This document shows positions 48,966 to 62,058 of a stretch of DNA of 64,000 nt, piece by piece. The stretch lies in the NCBI RefSeq assembly GCF_022581195.2, contig NC_061466.1, forward strand, positions 930,001 to 994,000, in the 5' to 3' direction. Below the pieces are notes generated by a model. That model saw only the letters and a program-made list of their open reading frames with translations. It made no database searches and had not been told where the DNA came from. Within the stretch, counting starts at the first letter, position 1; every line of letters begins with the position of its first letter. Made by a program: the position numbers and the translations under genes. This DNA comes from Helicoverpa zea (Eukaryota; Arthropoda; Insecta; Lepidoptera; Noctuidae).

Positions 48966-48970
48966 TCTCT

Positions 48971-49546
48971 CTAAAATTCCACTGAAACCCGAAACTCCGG
49001 CTCAATCGTATCAAAGTCAATTATGACTTCGGAATTCTCGACATCCATTACAATAATAACAGTGCCATGACTAAACCTGTTAACAGCCGATGACAAACGA
49101 CGTGACAGACGTCGCTGTTCATTTGTCTCCGCTTCTTTTTTCTTTTCTTCCGTTTGGACACTTTCATTGAAACAGACGGCCGCTTTCTTCACATCTCAAT
49201 TTAGATTTGTAATAGCTTTACGTATTGTGACAATTCACTTTGAAGCTTTTAAGTGATTATTATTAATGGCTTCTGATAGGTTTTTGGCTTTCGTTTTTTT
49301 TTTGTTTTTAGTGATTCGGGTTATCTTAAGAACTGTATGTGTTTGAGAAGTAGGTTTTAGGAACTTTTGTATTGCTATTGAGGTATTTATTATATCATTA
49401 ATTCCACCTTTACTAAATCTAGCATTTAAAATCTGTTCGCAGTTGATTGAACCTACCGAAGCAATATCTGCGATATGAATGATGTAGTTTAAGGAACCCA
49501 TAGCTATTAATTCAACAAACGAGATCGAACAGATAACCTGATCCAT
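48971..49546 (-). other. Pair of adjacent coding-like ORFs
   Basis: Two minus-strand ORFs follow each other with a 42-nt gap: 103 codons (49235-49546, ending in a Lys/Asn-rich segment) and 73 codons (48971-49192, with EEKKKEAETNEQRRLSRRLS and then a hydrophobic/acidic end). The second has charge patterning more like real protein than random AT-rich translation. Neither is recognisable. They may be a broken gene or chance. Confidence 0.22.
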
Positions 49547-49549
49547 ATA

Positions 49550-52500
49550 AGGGGCCGAATCAACTGAATGTCAGTACAAATTGCGATCGCCATACTGCCA
49601 TGTAAAGCACGTAATGAATTGTTAATTGTTCTAATGGCCGATGTATGACATGATTATTGCCGCTTCGATAAGATCTATGATTGACTGATAGCCTCTATTT
49701 TGCATTGAGTTCGCCAAATGTCTTGGCATTTTGTTTTGACATTTCATAAATGTTAGATTGTCCTTCGATGCATGGGGTTTTTTCCAAATACTTAGTTTGT
49801 TGTTTCGTGTTGTGCAAAGTGATTTGGATATCTAGCATTTTATCTCTAATTATAGTCAATGGTACTTATAAATGTGTTAAGAAATAAAATTGATTTGATT
49901 TGGGTTAAATGGTAAAGTTTTAAGGCAGATAATAAACTGCATGGTAACGAAACCAGAAACAGTTTCTGTATGCAAATGAGAGCCCTGGAGGCTGCCGGTA
50001 AAATGCCCCGAGAAGACGTATAGTGGTCACGCGAAGATATACGAATGACACTCTCGACTACATTGTAAATAATTTATAGAAGTTTTAGGCTCTTAACTAC
50101 ATGGAATGCGGCAGATCTTTTAACATCAACAATGCCTTAGGCGTCAATTCTTTCTTGCCTCTTTTTAATCTAGTGCAAAAAGTAACATGGATGTCACTGG
50201 ATATCACTCATTTAATAATGTTCAAGGGAATGTCGGTAATAGTGGCATTTCGTGACTTCTGGACCAAACTATTGTAGTCGTTTAAATGTTTTTTTATTAT
50301 GTACTTAGGTATTAGAGATTGTAGCATCAATCTCTTATCTCCTATCAATGATGAATCAGAATTAGCAATACATTATGTATATAATATTGAAGAGTTTATT
50401 TGTTCTAAGTACAACACAAATGAAGACAAACTAGTGTCGCCAGTTCATTTATAGGCACTTTGAACTTCATTGTAGCATTGTCAAGTACATTTCTCCAATT
50501 CACAGGTCAAGTTTAACCAACTATTTTGATTGGTGCAAATTGGCGCCAATGTTTCATACCGTTCTGTCATCTTCTATCAATGGAACAAAATTGCATTTAC
50601 CAATGATAAACAATGTGAATTTAAATTGGGACCTTATCATAAAGTAGTACGGTTGACTTTGATTGTGGTTGTATTTTTGCAAGTAAAAGTAAGTTTGTTT
50701 ACCGTTATTGTATCTGATTATCGCTCCGTATCATAGATCTGTCATTAAAAGGTTTGAAGTAATGCTTCGTCATATAATATTTATAGGTTGTTGGTCAGTA
50801 GCGAATTTACGTTTCGATTATATATTCAGCAAATAAGTGCTCTGACTGACAGATTTAAGACTTCATAGAAGTACCGGCAGACATTCTCAGATATAACTGG
50901 ACATATTTTTTGTAAGATTTATTTATTGACCGTTATGATAAGACATGAATGGGGTATATATTTGTAAGTCTGTTTTGACGTCAGTCTACGATAGACGAAG
51001 ACTTTATTACTAATAATTCAGAACTGACAAAGACGTGCGCATTCTCCGCCATAAATATTTTCAAGACGATGATGCTAACGTACGTCTGCGAAGAAGAAGG
51101 AAGAGAAATTACAAAGGTAATAAAACTAAAGCAAGCCTCACAATCAACACTATGACTATTAAACTAATATTCCACAATACCAAAAAATATATCAAACAAA
51201 CAAGAGCAGCTAACTACTCTAATAAAGTCGTGGTAATTAAATGTTTTGCTAAGTTAATAGAATAACAGGCGCTTGGGAGCAATTATCCATGATTGATCGC
51301 TCGACAGTACACCAACACGGCAAAATTGCGCTCAGCTATGTCGACTCAGTCATATGAATCATAGACTTGATTTTCAATTAAATTTATTGAGCTAGCTTCA
51401 GGCTTTAGGTGAAGGATTTGATTAGCTCTTTTCCCAGTAATGTGGTGAGTGGCTATTTAGCTAGTTGAGCTTTATTAATTTGTTTAACTGACAGTTCAAT
51501 TCGAAGTTGCTGGTTTTTGCGCGGTAGATTACCACAGGATTTAAATCTTGCCCAATCGTGCTGTAACACCATGAAGTAGTTTGAATATATTTTTTTATTC
51601 AAATTCGTTATTTGAATTGCTTTTAGCTTTTTAGGATTCAAATATAAATCATATCAAACCAGACCCACCACAGGCATCATAATTTTGATTCCGATTTTCA
51701 CAAGTATGTATTTGAGTGAGCTTTCTGTTCGTACATTTTTTTTTATCTTCTTTAAGACCTACCGCAGCCACTTCATCATAATTTTCTTTTTATTATTGGT
51801 GACCTATATGTGGAGTGAGTTTACATGGCGTTGTTGTCTGGCATTATCACTTACGTTTAGGATACTTCGCGCATACAATTCACGCGGCATGTTTATAGCC
51901 GATAAATCGCGAGACGGCGCACGCTGAAAGAAATCGTCTGCGGTCGTTACTGTTTAAGTGAATATGTACGGGTGGTATACACTGGAGGCGAATGATACTA
52001 AATTGATTTTGGAAGTCAAAGCTTAAAATAGTTCTTATAAATAAAAAATGAGCATCAGTAGGTAAACAAAAACTATAAACTGTATATCTTGTACCGCTCC
52101 TAAAATATACAATCGTAGAATGAACACTGCAATAGAAGACACCTGCAGATACCTTAGAATTTGCTAATTATGAATTAGATTAGATCTACAAGTTTCATTG
52201 TCAACCTTCGTCATCCAAAACTGCTCAATTAATACCTTCTGCATCATATTTCCCATTTCATTTATGGTATTGCACGTGTATACGTGCCTGTACTCATCAC
52301 TCGTCGTCCATTCGGAGGTAGGTAGCGACCGCGGCCGGTGGTCGCTTACGCTCGTCAATAAATCCGACCATGTCATGTTCAGCACCCACATTTTTATTAT
52401 TCATCACCTCGCGCTCTTTTATTTTTTATTCAGCATCTTCAAGACTCCCGCGGTTTTCATTCAATTTATTATATCGATGAGCTGTTTCTTGTTCATAAAT

Positions 52501-53848
52501 TTTATTTGAAGATATTTTATTTGGCTCGCGTTTATTAAACATGTCTACGAGGTCTTTATTGGATTTCGGTGTGGCTTGTTAATCGGTTTCTTTTATGTTG
52601 GTTTTTATATTTACGTCTACAAGTTTTACATCTTACAAAATCCACGATATTAAAGTTAGTCTTTAGAATAAAATACCTATTAAAATGACGCAAAGGTCCA
52701 ATGATATGTATACCCACCCACCCCAAAATATTGGAGAATCAGGTATCCAAATTTTTCCTTACGAAATGATGCTTACTTAGTGCAACACCCAGAACAGAAC
52801 ATGAAGAAGTATTTAAAGATAACTACTAACCCAACAAAAAACGCAGCCTTAAACAAAATCTATTTCCACATCAAAAACTGAAAACACTGAATTCCCATAA
52901 CTTTCCCTACAACGGTTCATTTAACTGACTTCCTACTTATGCGGCCCTGGTAGTAATCACGTGCGAACGGCCTAAACAATCAACACTTGCCTGTCTAAAC
53001 TAGGAAAGCAGGATTTTAGACACAACAAGAACAATACTGAAGCTATTTATAAACCTTGCTACGTCGTATGAGTCTAAACATTGTTTAATTTTAAACTCTT
53101 GATTAGCGACCGCGATTGTGTAGGTGGCCGCTTATTTTGCAATTGTATGTCGCCCTGGTAAGTTGAGTTGTGTTTCTTTGGTACCTACGCTTATGACATC
53201 TGTTTTGAAAAGATTTAAGAACGTAACAGAGCTGAAAAAGGGTAGTTGGGAAAAGGTGGATGATGAACTGAATTTATTTTGATAGATTAAAATTGAAAAA
53301 AATCAACAAAAATCTTCATTCGTCATATGCTGACGGAATCATTTTTGTCCCTACTAGGTACTACTTACTACACGCTACTACAGCAATGATAAACGCTAAA
53401 CATTTACCTTCAGCAGTCCACAATAAAATATCAAAGCAGCCTCCTATTTCAATACAATAACAACTAAAGCGAGCTAAATTATAATGTAGCAACAAGAAAG
53501 CGTATGTACGTTTGAGTGCAAGTCGTAAATTACGTTAAGGAAATTGTGCAACAGTATAGAGGACCAACACCCGCTACTTGGAGCACGCAATTATGATTGT
53601 TATTGGGTTTGTGGGTGTTAAGCTGTGTGCTTGATAATGCTGTAAGGAAATCTATGTGTTTTGATAGTGTAAGATGGTGACCATTTCACCTTTGTGGGTT
53701 TACATGTTAGGTTTGAATTTTTATTTGTGGTAAGTTAATTGATAAAAGTAGATTTAATGATGATGATGATAATGTAAACTGACTACACAATAAGCCTTAA
53801 TTATGTACACGACAGAAATCTGAAAATATAAGTACTTTAACGTTACCA
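49550..53848. other. No gene seen
   Basis: AT-rich. Near 52276 an E-box hairpin (GCACGT, GTAT, ACGTGC) and near 52326 a GCGACC...GGTCGC hairpin stand out, in a GC-rich patch of about 80 bp. Short ORFs here are unsupported. Confidence 0.4.
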
Positions 53849-53850
53849 CA

Positions 53851-53880
53851 CTTTATTTCTACTATCTAGTAGAAATAAAG
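53851..53880. repeat. Perfect 30-bp palindrome
   Basis: Arms CTTTATTTCTACTA and TAGTAGAAATAAAG separated by only TC. It would read the same on both strands and give a 14-bp hairpin. AATAAA occurs on the + strand and its complement on the other arm. Confidence 0.95.
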
Positions 53881-54158
53881 TCTACTTTCAAAAAAATACT
53901 ATGATCATTTTATATTATTAGGAACGCAAGAAAAAAACACAATAAATAAAAGAAAGGTGCTCTTAGGTGTCAGTCATTTGACGCGTTGCACATTATGTAG
54001 TAGTAGCCAACTTTAGAGCGAAGTTTTCCCAAGACAAAAAACTATATCTACAATCGAACCTCCAAAAGACCCTTCCACATTACATCTTTCGCATTTTTAC
54101 AATCATCCACACAAATAACACAGTTGTATTGTAAGCTGCGTCCATAAATCGTTCTTAC

Positions 54159-54250
54159 CGACTGCAGTACAGGCTACACGGCTATACAAGGCAGACACGC
54201 GGCTCCACCTGTGCTGTAATGCGCGATAGCCATCGGGAGCGCCTCCTTGA
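54159..54250 (-). other. Candidate GC-rich exon with splice donor
   Basis: An isolated GC-rich, CpG-containing patch. On the minus strand it ends at CTGCAGTCG followed by GTAAGAACG, a strong 5' splice site with GT at 54158-54157. One minus frame is open through the patch (GGAPDGYRALQHRWSRVSAL), while the frame from its ATG closes after 19 codons, so a 5' UTR exon is as likely as coding. The upstream boundary is undetermined. Confidence 0.3.
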
Positions 54251-54441
54251 GCCGCGTTCTAGATAACGTACTGGTGTGGCGACAAGTAGTAGAATTTACC
54301 TACATTTATTTTAGTAGTAAGCTTCTCTTATGTCTAAGTATTTGTATTTTTAGAGAATTAAACGAACTGTTTGGAAATACTTTTTCGTCAGATAATGTTA
54401 GAATATTTTTTAGTTCTATCAGAAATGAGTTTATCCAGTAA

Positions 54442-55025
54442 GTACACAGATATATTGAAATTAATATAACCGACTTTTCCACCTATAATTCATAATATCA
54501 TTTAATTAATTCATGTAAATACTACGTTACTAAGTTAGGCACATATTAGGGATTTTTTGTCTTTGGTTTCTTGAGAATTTTAGAAGTTTTCCTTAAAATA
54601 CTAGTATTATTTTTACAACTCCGCATAAATCTGCCCAATATTAAATGACCCATCAAATAAATACAAAAATTTTCGCAATAACACTTGTGTAAACCTCTGT
54701 ACTCACAAGATCAAGATTGGAGTCGGAGTATATTCGTCTCGATATCTCAATTAAACGTTTTTATTGGCCAATTTGCGGTACACAGCGACAGAACAAAAAA
54801 ATGGCACTCGTTTATAATCCCGCTTTTTTAAATCTTAATACGATTCAAATTGATGTAGGTTACGTTTTTATAAATTGCTTGATTGCTTGAAAAGGGAGTA
54901 ATTATATGAGGATATTAATTTATGTGTAATTGTTGATCCATTTTTTACATAGTAAGTTCTTGATAACTGACTGCAAAAATGTTCGTACATATATGTCTTG
55001 TAAAGTTATGTATGCGTTTCCCATT
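54442..55025. other. No gene seen
   Basis: AT-rich sequence with nothing supportable. Confidence 0.5.
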
Positions 55026-55029
55026 ACGG

Positions 55030-55150
55030 CTTATACATAATCAGAATCAGAGTATTTATTTGTGATAGATAGGTAAAACTTTACATAAGGATCTTATCAA
55101 GTTACAAATGCACAGTTATTCAGTGAATCTAATAACTAAGGCGTGTAATG
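55030..55150 (-). mobile_element. LINE-like 3' tail
   Basis: On the minus strand ACAAATAAATACTCTGATTC then TGATTATG matches the AATAAA plus GATTCT-type tail of lepidopteran LINEs, preceded by GTTTTACCTATCTATC. No coding part is left and the 5' boundary is unclear. Confidence 0.4.
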
Positions 55151-55199
55151 AAACTGAAGAAACAAATAAAATTGTCGATCAGACAATATTATGCGATCT

Positions 55200-57320
55200 A
55201 TAATAAGTAAAACTTATAAAAGACCGGCAAAAAATTACCACTCGCAACAACATTAACCATTGACAGAAGAAAATTATAATAATACTCAACCAAAACGAAT
55301 GTTAATTCAAATCGCCTTGTAGTGTCAATGGAACACTTGACAAGCCATTCAAATAAACGGCCAAGGTATTAATTCGTCCCGAGATTTGTGCACGCCAGTG
55401 TAAATACGACATGGTGGCGTGTCTATGCCCATATTTCAGACAATAACATTAAACTTGGCAAAATAAATTTATATTTGTCCAAGTTAAATACCTATTTGTA
55501 TGGTAATAGGCGTTTCAGGTGTTAAATTAGCTTAAATAGGTAACAGTTTGTAATAATTTGTTTTAGTTGGTATTTCGTTTTGGCAGTTTATCCAAAATAT
55601 GAGCGACGCTGGGTAGTTTTGATCGTCTGTGTTCAGGAATAAGGAACTCGTAAAGTTCCTTTTCATTTATTAAATATGTATGTAATTCCTTCCCAGACAT
55701 AAATAAAGAAACGAATTAAATTATTAACAAAATGTTATTTCAGTTTTGTTAGTTATTTTTATGCTTTACTCATATATGCTCAATTCTTTGGATTTGTAAG
55801 GTCCGTTAAAGACATTGCTTTATCCAGGTCGTGAATTTAGTCAAAATACTTCGACTGTGAGTTTACAGTTAAGATAACACTTAAATAACAAGAAGCTAGT
55901 AACGTAAGATATTCAGTACCTAGATAGTTCTTCTAGGGGATCCATATAACATTACTAAGTACCTACATAGGTATTATAAATCAAAGCCTCCGCCTTGTCT
56001 ATTTATCCTCACGGCTTGATTGTGATAAACTTGAATGTCACATGGACTTTCATGCGATCTTTACCAAATTGAAATATTTAAAACTTCAAATATAGCAAAA
56101 TACCGGAAAAAAACCCAACCAAGAGTCAAAAACGACATTAAAAAACAATAAAAACCTTCACCTCGTTACCTTAGAACCTATTTCCTGCTTTTCTGAACAG
56201 GGCTATAACTTGAGCTATGCCTGGAAACCAGCCTAACAAACGCCTAGGATATTTTACTGGCCTGTAAACTTGGATAGACAATTTGACCTTATCATGGCAG
56301 CTGACGTTTATCCCTTGTAAATAACTGAAGTTTATGCTAGACCACACCAGTTTTTATTGTTAGTTTTTAACTGGAATTTGTGATGGGATTTACAAAGTAT
56401 GTATTAGTTGGGTTCCAGTTTTATGTGGTGTTAGGTTGATTAAGCTATGAGTGAGCGCACATCAAAAGTGATCTTGTAAAGAGTATGTTGCTTTCTTTAT
56501 GATTCTTTATGTGTATTGGTTTAGTTATAAAATACTTAATATAAAAAGGGGTTCGCAGTTTACTTGCATGTAAATGTTTGTGCACGATTATCTCACGTTG
56601 GACTGAACCAATTTTGATACTGATTTCAGCATAGTATTTTTACTATTCATTTCCATTTTTACGAATCTCATCTATACCTGGTAAAGAATCATCGATATAG
56701 AGTAAAATTCATAAAATGATCTCGTTCCTGGTAATACCTACTAAAATTGTATTCCTTTTTAAGCTAATTATTTTCAAAACAAGCCTATATTAGTATGCAA
56801 ACTAATCGGAAAACACCTAGGCAAAATGAGACCCAGCTAATAGAGGTGTGTTAGCGTGCTTCCAGGGTCGAAAACTATAATCAAGTCTATAATAACTGGC
56901 CTCTAGTGAGACATGTGTTTAAGACTTTTTGCTCCACTAAAGTTATTATCGAGGTAGGTGGCAGGCAAGTGTGGCTTTGTATTTTTTTTTTATTGTGAGC
57001 TGTTAATTTAGACGCTCTTGCTAGTTCTGAATACTCGGATTTGTTGAAGTAGTTTATGTGTAGGTTGTTAGAAAATATTACAAGGAAAGAACATACATTG
57101 TGCTGATCTCTATTTGAGGCTATAGCGAGATTTACTTAGTGTTTTAAATTATATTTGTGCTTAAATTATTGTACCTACTCAAACTTGATGATAATTATTG
57201 AGGGAATTTGGAAGTTTTAGGCACCGTTTTTTTACTTCTACAAGCTATTATGCGAAACCAAATTTAGTTTTCTTCCTTCTGTGTTAAAGGTAATCAAAAC
57301 CAAGCATGTATCAATTTTAT
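55200..57320. other. No gene seen
   Basis: AT-rich sequence with no repeat boundary, RNA gene or coding frame that I can support. Confidence 0.5.
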
Positions 57321-57326
57321 CACGAA

Positions 57327-57999
57327 GGCATCGTTCAGACCAAACGTATTGTCGGCCGCTGACTGTGAGCGCGCGTTACGCAGTTTATTGCTTTTCCATA
57401 TATATTGAAATTGTCGTTCACACCGAACCGACTATACGCTATTACGTCGTCTGTTGTCGCTGACTCTCAGTGGCCGATTATTTTACTACGCGACTATGCA
57501 CGGCGGACGCGGATTGGCTACGCGGACGCAGTTGCCGAATAGCGCCGCTCCGCCGCGCGCATCGGCCGCAATACACTCGAGAAACAAACTTCAATGAGGA
57601 CAGACGTGACACGTGACACCTCGCGATGTTCGACACCGAAAAGTTTATTGCAGAAGTACATTCTAGAGAATGTATTTGGAATGCGAATTCAGAAGAATTT
57701 AGTGATAGAAACTTACGAAGATGCGCTTGGGAAGACATAGCATCTGTTATGTATGAAGATTGGGGGGTTCAAATACTGAGCTCTTTTATGTGTAGAATAG
57801 TCAGCCGCTCAGCGTACGCATCTAGTGTGAACCTACACGAGCCTATTCTTTTGTTCACACATGTAGCGCATCGTACGCTATAGCTTATTGTCGGCTTGGT
57901 GAGTACGCGTACTGCAGATTGAGTCGACGTTCACACTGGGGCAGACAGTGAGTATACTCACAGTCAGCGGCGGACAATACGTTTGGTGTGAACAATCCC
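57327..57999 (+). mobile_element. 673-bp Harbinger-like element carrying a MADF fragment
   Basis: The left end GGCATCGTTCAGACCAAACG and the inverse of the right end (GGGATTGTTCACACCAAACG) continue together through TATTGTC, S, GCCGCTGACTGTGAG: about 42 bp with 4-5 mismatches. The 3-bp duplication gaa flanks it (57324-57326, 58000-58002). GTTCACAC-type motifs recur inside. Between the ends lies the start of a MADF-domain ORF. PIF/Harbinger elements often encode a Myb/SANT- or MADF-type protein beside the transposase, so this looks like an internal-deletion derivative. GAA is not the usual TWA target. Confidence 0.82.
57626..57766 (+). pseudogene. MADF-domain protein, N-terminal fragment
   Basis: ATG at 57626 opens MFDTEKFIAEVHSRECIWNA, then EEFSDRNLRRCAWEDIASVM and YEDW. 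This is the first half of a MADF (Adf-1-like, SANT-related DNA-binding) domain: F-I-x-x-V ... L/I-W ... D-R ... R-x-x-AWEDIA. After about 47 codons the sequence runs into the element's right terminal region and similarity stops, although the frame stays open to 57883. A GC-rich 5' leader precedes it. It probably derives from the accessory gene of a Harbinger-type transposon. Confidence 0.7.
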
Positions 58000-58002
58000 G
58001 AA

Positions 58003-59615
58003 CCGTCAAAAGAAAAACCATCAACTCGTAGGTTCCATTTCATTTCAAAACCACACAATCAATTTTAATATCTGTGGCATTGCGTTCGAAAATTATATTT
58101 TTAAATGTCGTTCTTTTCTATTTTCAAAAATGACACGAGCATGAAGGTTTGCAAGCAATTGGCTATAACCTCCTTTATTACTTGCGGAAGAATGGCGTTG
58201 TAAAATTGTAATTGCTACCACCATACCGCCTGTGGTTATTAGTTGCTTTTAAATAATAATCTTCGCTTAATACACCTCTTTTACGACCAAACACAAACCT
58301 TTTATTGTAAATTTTCGCTAGAACTTAGACTTGTGAGGATCTACTCGAAAGGCAACAAGGGATTTTAAGCCTTATTTCACCCTTTTAAAGTTTAATTTTA
58401 GACTTCTAAGTATGTTTTCAGCGCCTGACTATTGTATTCGGTAATTGGCAGGGTCAACAAAAAGTTAATTAAGTTTCTGTAGTTTTCTTTTTCATCGTAT
58501 AGGTAAGTGGAGAAATTGTTTGAGTCATGATTATGAACTTCGGCCATAAGTAATTACTAGTGCAAATTAAAATGCATTAAATGTTAGTGAGAAAGTATTA
58601 ATGATTTGTACCTACTTCCAAGGCATTGTCACATATTTTTGAATTCCTGAAAAAACTTGACCTGAAAGTGCCCTTGGACCTCATAAACAGTGTCTAATTT
58701 TGAGAGCTAATATCCTTACACCAATGTCCATAAATTGACAACCAATATAACATTTTGACAGCATTCCACTTAAACCCAACGGTACATCCGCGCACAAAAG
58801 TCGGCACAACCTGTCATTACTGCGCCGCAAAATATTATGCATATTCAATGTAACCAAAACGGAAGCATTATTACAAACTTGACATGTACAACCAAGTACA
58901 AAACGCAAAACGCTTGCATATTGACGAACAAATTGCAGCTGTTCCGAGGACAAGATTGATCGATTATATTTTAGGGCTGAACTCGGAAACTCTGTCCTTA
59001 TTGGTAGACCAAAATATTGCTATAGAATAATATTGTTAAGTACATTGAATCAGTCGCTGAATGAAATATTCGCACCTATGCTACCTATAGAACACTATTT
59101 ATATGGGCTGTCAAATAACACAAATATACAAAAGTTATTAGCAGTAGATAGGTAATTAGATTAGATTTTTATTCTTCACTCTAGAAAATAAACAAAAAAA
59201 GCCGTTTACTCAAACCACAAAAAAAACCGTAAGACCCCATTGAACCCATTAATTTCAAACAAAATAGCTTAATCCAACACTTATCAAAGCCTAATAAAAA
59301 TCCTACAATAATTCACACCTACACACTGAAAGCACTTTGTTAGCGATCACCCACCGCCCCATATAAGGCCAACACATAACTCTGCTTTCACGTGCGTCTG
59401 CGCACGGCCGGCGCGTACGACAAACGCACTCTCACACCTTAACACCGAATAATCAATTTTTATATGAAATCGTAATTTATTTTTGCAATTTTACACCTCT
59501 TTTTTGTTGCCGTTATGTTAGCTGTGTGAATTATATTTTGAAAGGTGTTTAAATAAAGGATGTATCGGGTTTTTACTTTGTTTAACACCTTCTTGGATGA
59601 GTATTTTTTTTACTT
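58003..59615. other. No gene seen; GC-rich patch near 59.4 kb
   Basis: AT-rich. At 59365-59440 a CATATAAGGCC TATA-like string is followed by CACGTGCGTCTGCGCACGGC, an E-box in CpG-rich sequence, which is promoter-like but without an exon. The 90-codon minus ORF at 58681-58953 is unrecognised. Confidence 0.3.
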
Positions 59616-59620
59616 CAAAA

Positions 59621-59868
59621 CGACCTCGATGGCGCAATGGTCACCACGCCGGACTGCCGAACCTGAGGTCCCGGGTTCGATCCCCGGTTCGGTCGACATT
59701 TGTGTGATGAGCATGCTTGTTGGCCGTGGTCTGGGTGTTACAATATGTATTTATAAATATGTATATATGTAGTTTATCAGTTGGGTTAGCACCCATAACA
59801 CAAGTTAAATAATAACTTACCATGGGGCTAACCGACCGTGTGTGAAAAGGTGTCCCGACATTATACAT
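59621..59868 (+). mobile_element. tRNA-derived SINE (third head type)
   Basis: CGACCTCGATGGCGCAATGG (A box region) and GGGTTCGATCCCCGG (B box at about 59672) make a tRNA-like head. A body follows with GTTGGGTTAGCACCC and GGGGCTAACCGACCGTGTG. The acceptor arms pair at only about five of seven positions, so this is a SINE rather than a tRNA gene. I could not define the TSD. The ORFs at 59560-59868 are shadows. Confidence 0.8.
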
Positions 59869-59869
59869 T

Positions 59870-61640
59870 ATACAAGCTGTTGATTTCCATCCGTGCCATA
59901 TTCAAGGACGTAATTATGCTAATGATTCTCGACCCAAATCAACAAAAAAATTGGTACGTAATTTTTTTTATATTTTTTTTCGGAATTCCGTCAATGTCAT
60001 CTAGCCGTATTTAAACTTGGCGCGTGTGTTACTGGCCTTAAAACCGTGCTGCGCCCTCACACAAACGCAAACACAAAGCATACACAACGATTATTCATGA
60101 ATTTCATTCATAAAATTGGATTACTTCTGAAATACTTCGACATTACAATGACAAAAAAAAGCAGTGCTTATGAGCTGTTTCCCGTCTACTGTAATTCCAA
60201 TCGATTATTTACGTATTTTATGTCCTCCTCCTGATGTATGGCACAAATGCAAATCAACACCTTGTATATACGTAATAAGTTTCAGAGTATATTAAGTCTT
60301 TCATAATGAACCTCTACTTTAAGAGGTCACTCTTTTGCAATGGCAAAACTGATCACTCAACACCATCGGTTCCCTTGCGAAAAAATTACAGAATCCCAAA
60401 ACGGATTTACTGTTTTATGTCCGGTCAAATTCTACATTAACCACGATCTTCAGCAGTTTCTTCATGAAAATAAACAAACATATTTTACTTAATGTTCCTG
60501 CCATTTAATTGTAATTTAGATGTAGCAATAAAATTGTACACCCAATAAAACTAAGAGAAACCAAGGGTTGGTCAAAACCTTTCCAACAATTTAAATAAAT
60601 AACCAAATAATTTGTTGTCTGAAACTATTTATTAGCTAATAATTATAATAAACATGGAAACTTTATTATTCTTACGAAACTTTGATTTAATATACTAGCA
60701 GTTAGTAGAGTCTCTAATGAAGTTAAGAGTAATTTTATTCACACTAATTACTAAGCCCTTTCGATAGACTGTCATCGTAAACATGGCTAGCCTCTCGATG
60801 TGAAACTTACCAACCAAATTCCAACTTTAAAATTATGACCTTAAAATTCATAATGGAATGCAGCTTGAGTAAGCTTCTAAGAATTTGCATGATAGTGTTC
60901 AAGCTTTTTCAATAAAATGATTTATGGCCTATAAAATAAGGCTGTTTGACTGTGGATTTAATTTGAAATCGATTAATACATTCACGGTGGTTTTAATGTC
61001 TTTCTTATGTTAGATATAAATTCTAGAATGTCTCTAATAAATTATCACTTTTCTAGTGATGAAAATTACTTTTGTGTTGCCATTGCAAATTATTTTAGGT
61101 AGGTATTAGTTATTGATCGCGTCTCAGAACTAAACTTCGCAGGCTATCGTAACTTTAAATGGCACCCTAACTAGGTAAGTAACTCTCAAATTATTTAAAA
61201 AAGCTCATCTCTAACAACTGCCTCTCAAATGTTGTGGTAAGATGCCTACCTATTCTTTCCTTTATTCAGTCCAGCCACCTTTCAAATTCATCAGTTAATT
61301 GTAGGGTCACCTAGTGCAAACCTCCAAGCATTTGATCTTAAATCGGTTTGAATTAGGAATTCCAACTCACATGACGAGACATGACAATACGGTCAAGGTC
61401 AAAGCAGTTCAGTCTGAATGAGTCACTGAGATTTCACACGGGCGGTCACGAGCCAAGCCACTCGTCGAACCATTAACTGGGCTCTTCCGTGTTCTGGAGA
61501 CCTATGTAGATCAGTGAAGGTATAGAGGGGCAAGCAAGGTGGAAAAATGAAAATTATAAATATATGTTTTAGATGAAGTTCGATAATATTGACTTGAACA
61601 TCACATGCTTTAACATCCAGTAATTAGAAATATATACGAG
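59870..61640. other. No gene seen
   Basis: AT-rich sequence with no supported gene or repeat. Confidence 0.5.
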
Positions 61641-61657
61641 TAGGTCGTATAGTATGT

Positions 61658-61677
61658 ATGTATAGGCTCGGAGGATG
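61658..61677 (+). mobile_element. 20-bp SINE 3' stub with perfect 16-bp TSD
   Basis: aggtcgtatagtatgt occurs at 61642-61657 and 61678-61693. Between the copies are just 20 bp (atgtataggctcggaggatg). The last 14 bp match the 3' end of the SINE at 5305-5318. It is an extreme 5' truncation, leaving only the priming end. Confidence 0.8.
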
Positions 61678-62058
61678 AGGTCGTATAGTATGTTCCGTAC
61701 CTGATTAAACACTGGCACAGTCAAATCGACCCGACTAACATTTTTTTCAAGGCGTTCGCCTCGGATACCTTAGTTTGAGGCATCCCTTGATTTCAATCCG
61801 TTCGACACTCCTATTAGACGTAAAAGTTTCAACAAAATTCCTTTTCAAATCAAAAACATTACATCGACTTCTGCATTTCTTTGGGGAAGCAACGAGCAGT
61901 TCAAAATTGCTACCCTGACACTGTTACAAAATCCTTCCACCAGTATCCTGTACATATTCCTAAGTCTATAGTTTTGATCCATCTTCATAGCCGCGACGGC
62001 TGGGTCGATAGCACCGCCTATCGCCGGATCTATCGGGTTCCCGCTAAGCAACCACACA

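Noticed and set aside
59560..59868. ORFs on both strands around a tRNA-like sequence, and the idea of a real tRNA gene
   Set aside because: They overlap a SINE with A and B boxes; the acceptor stem pairs poorly.
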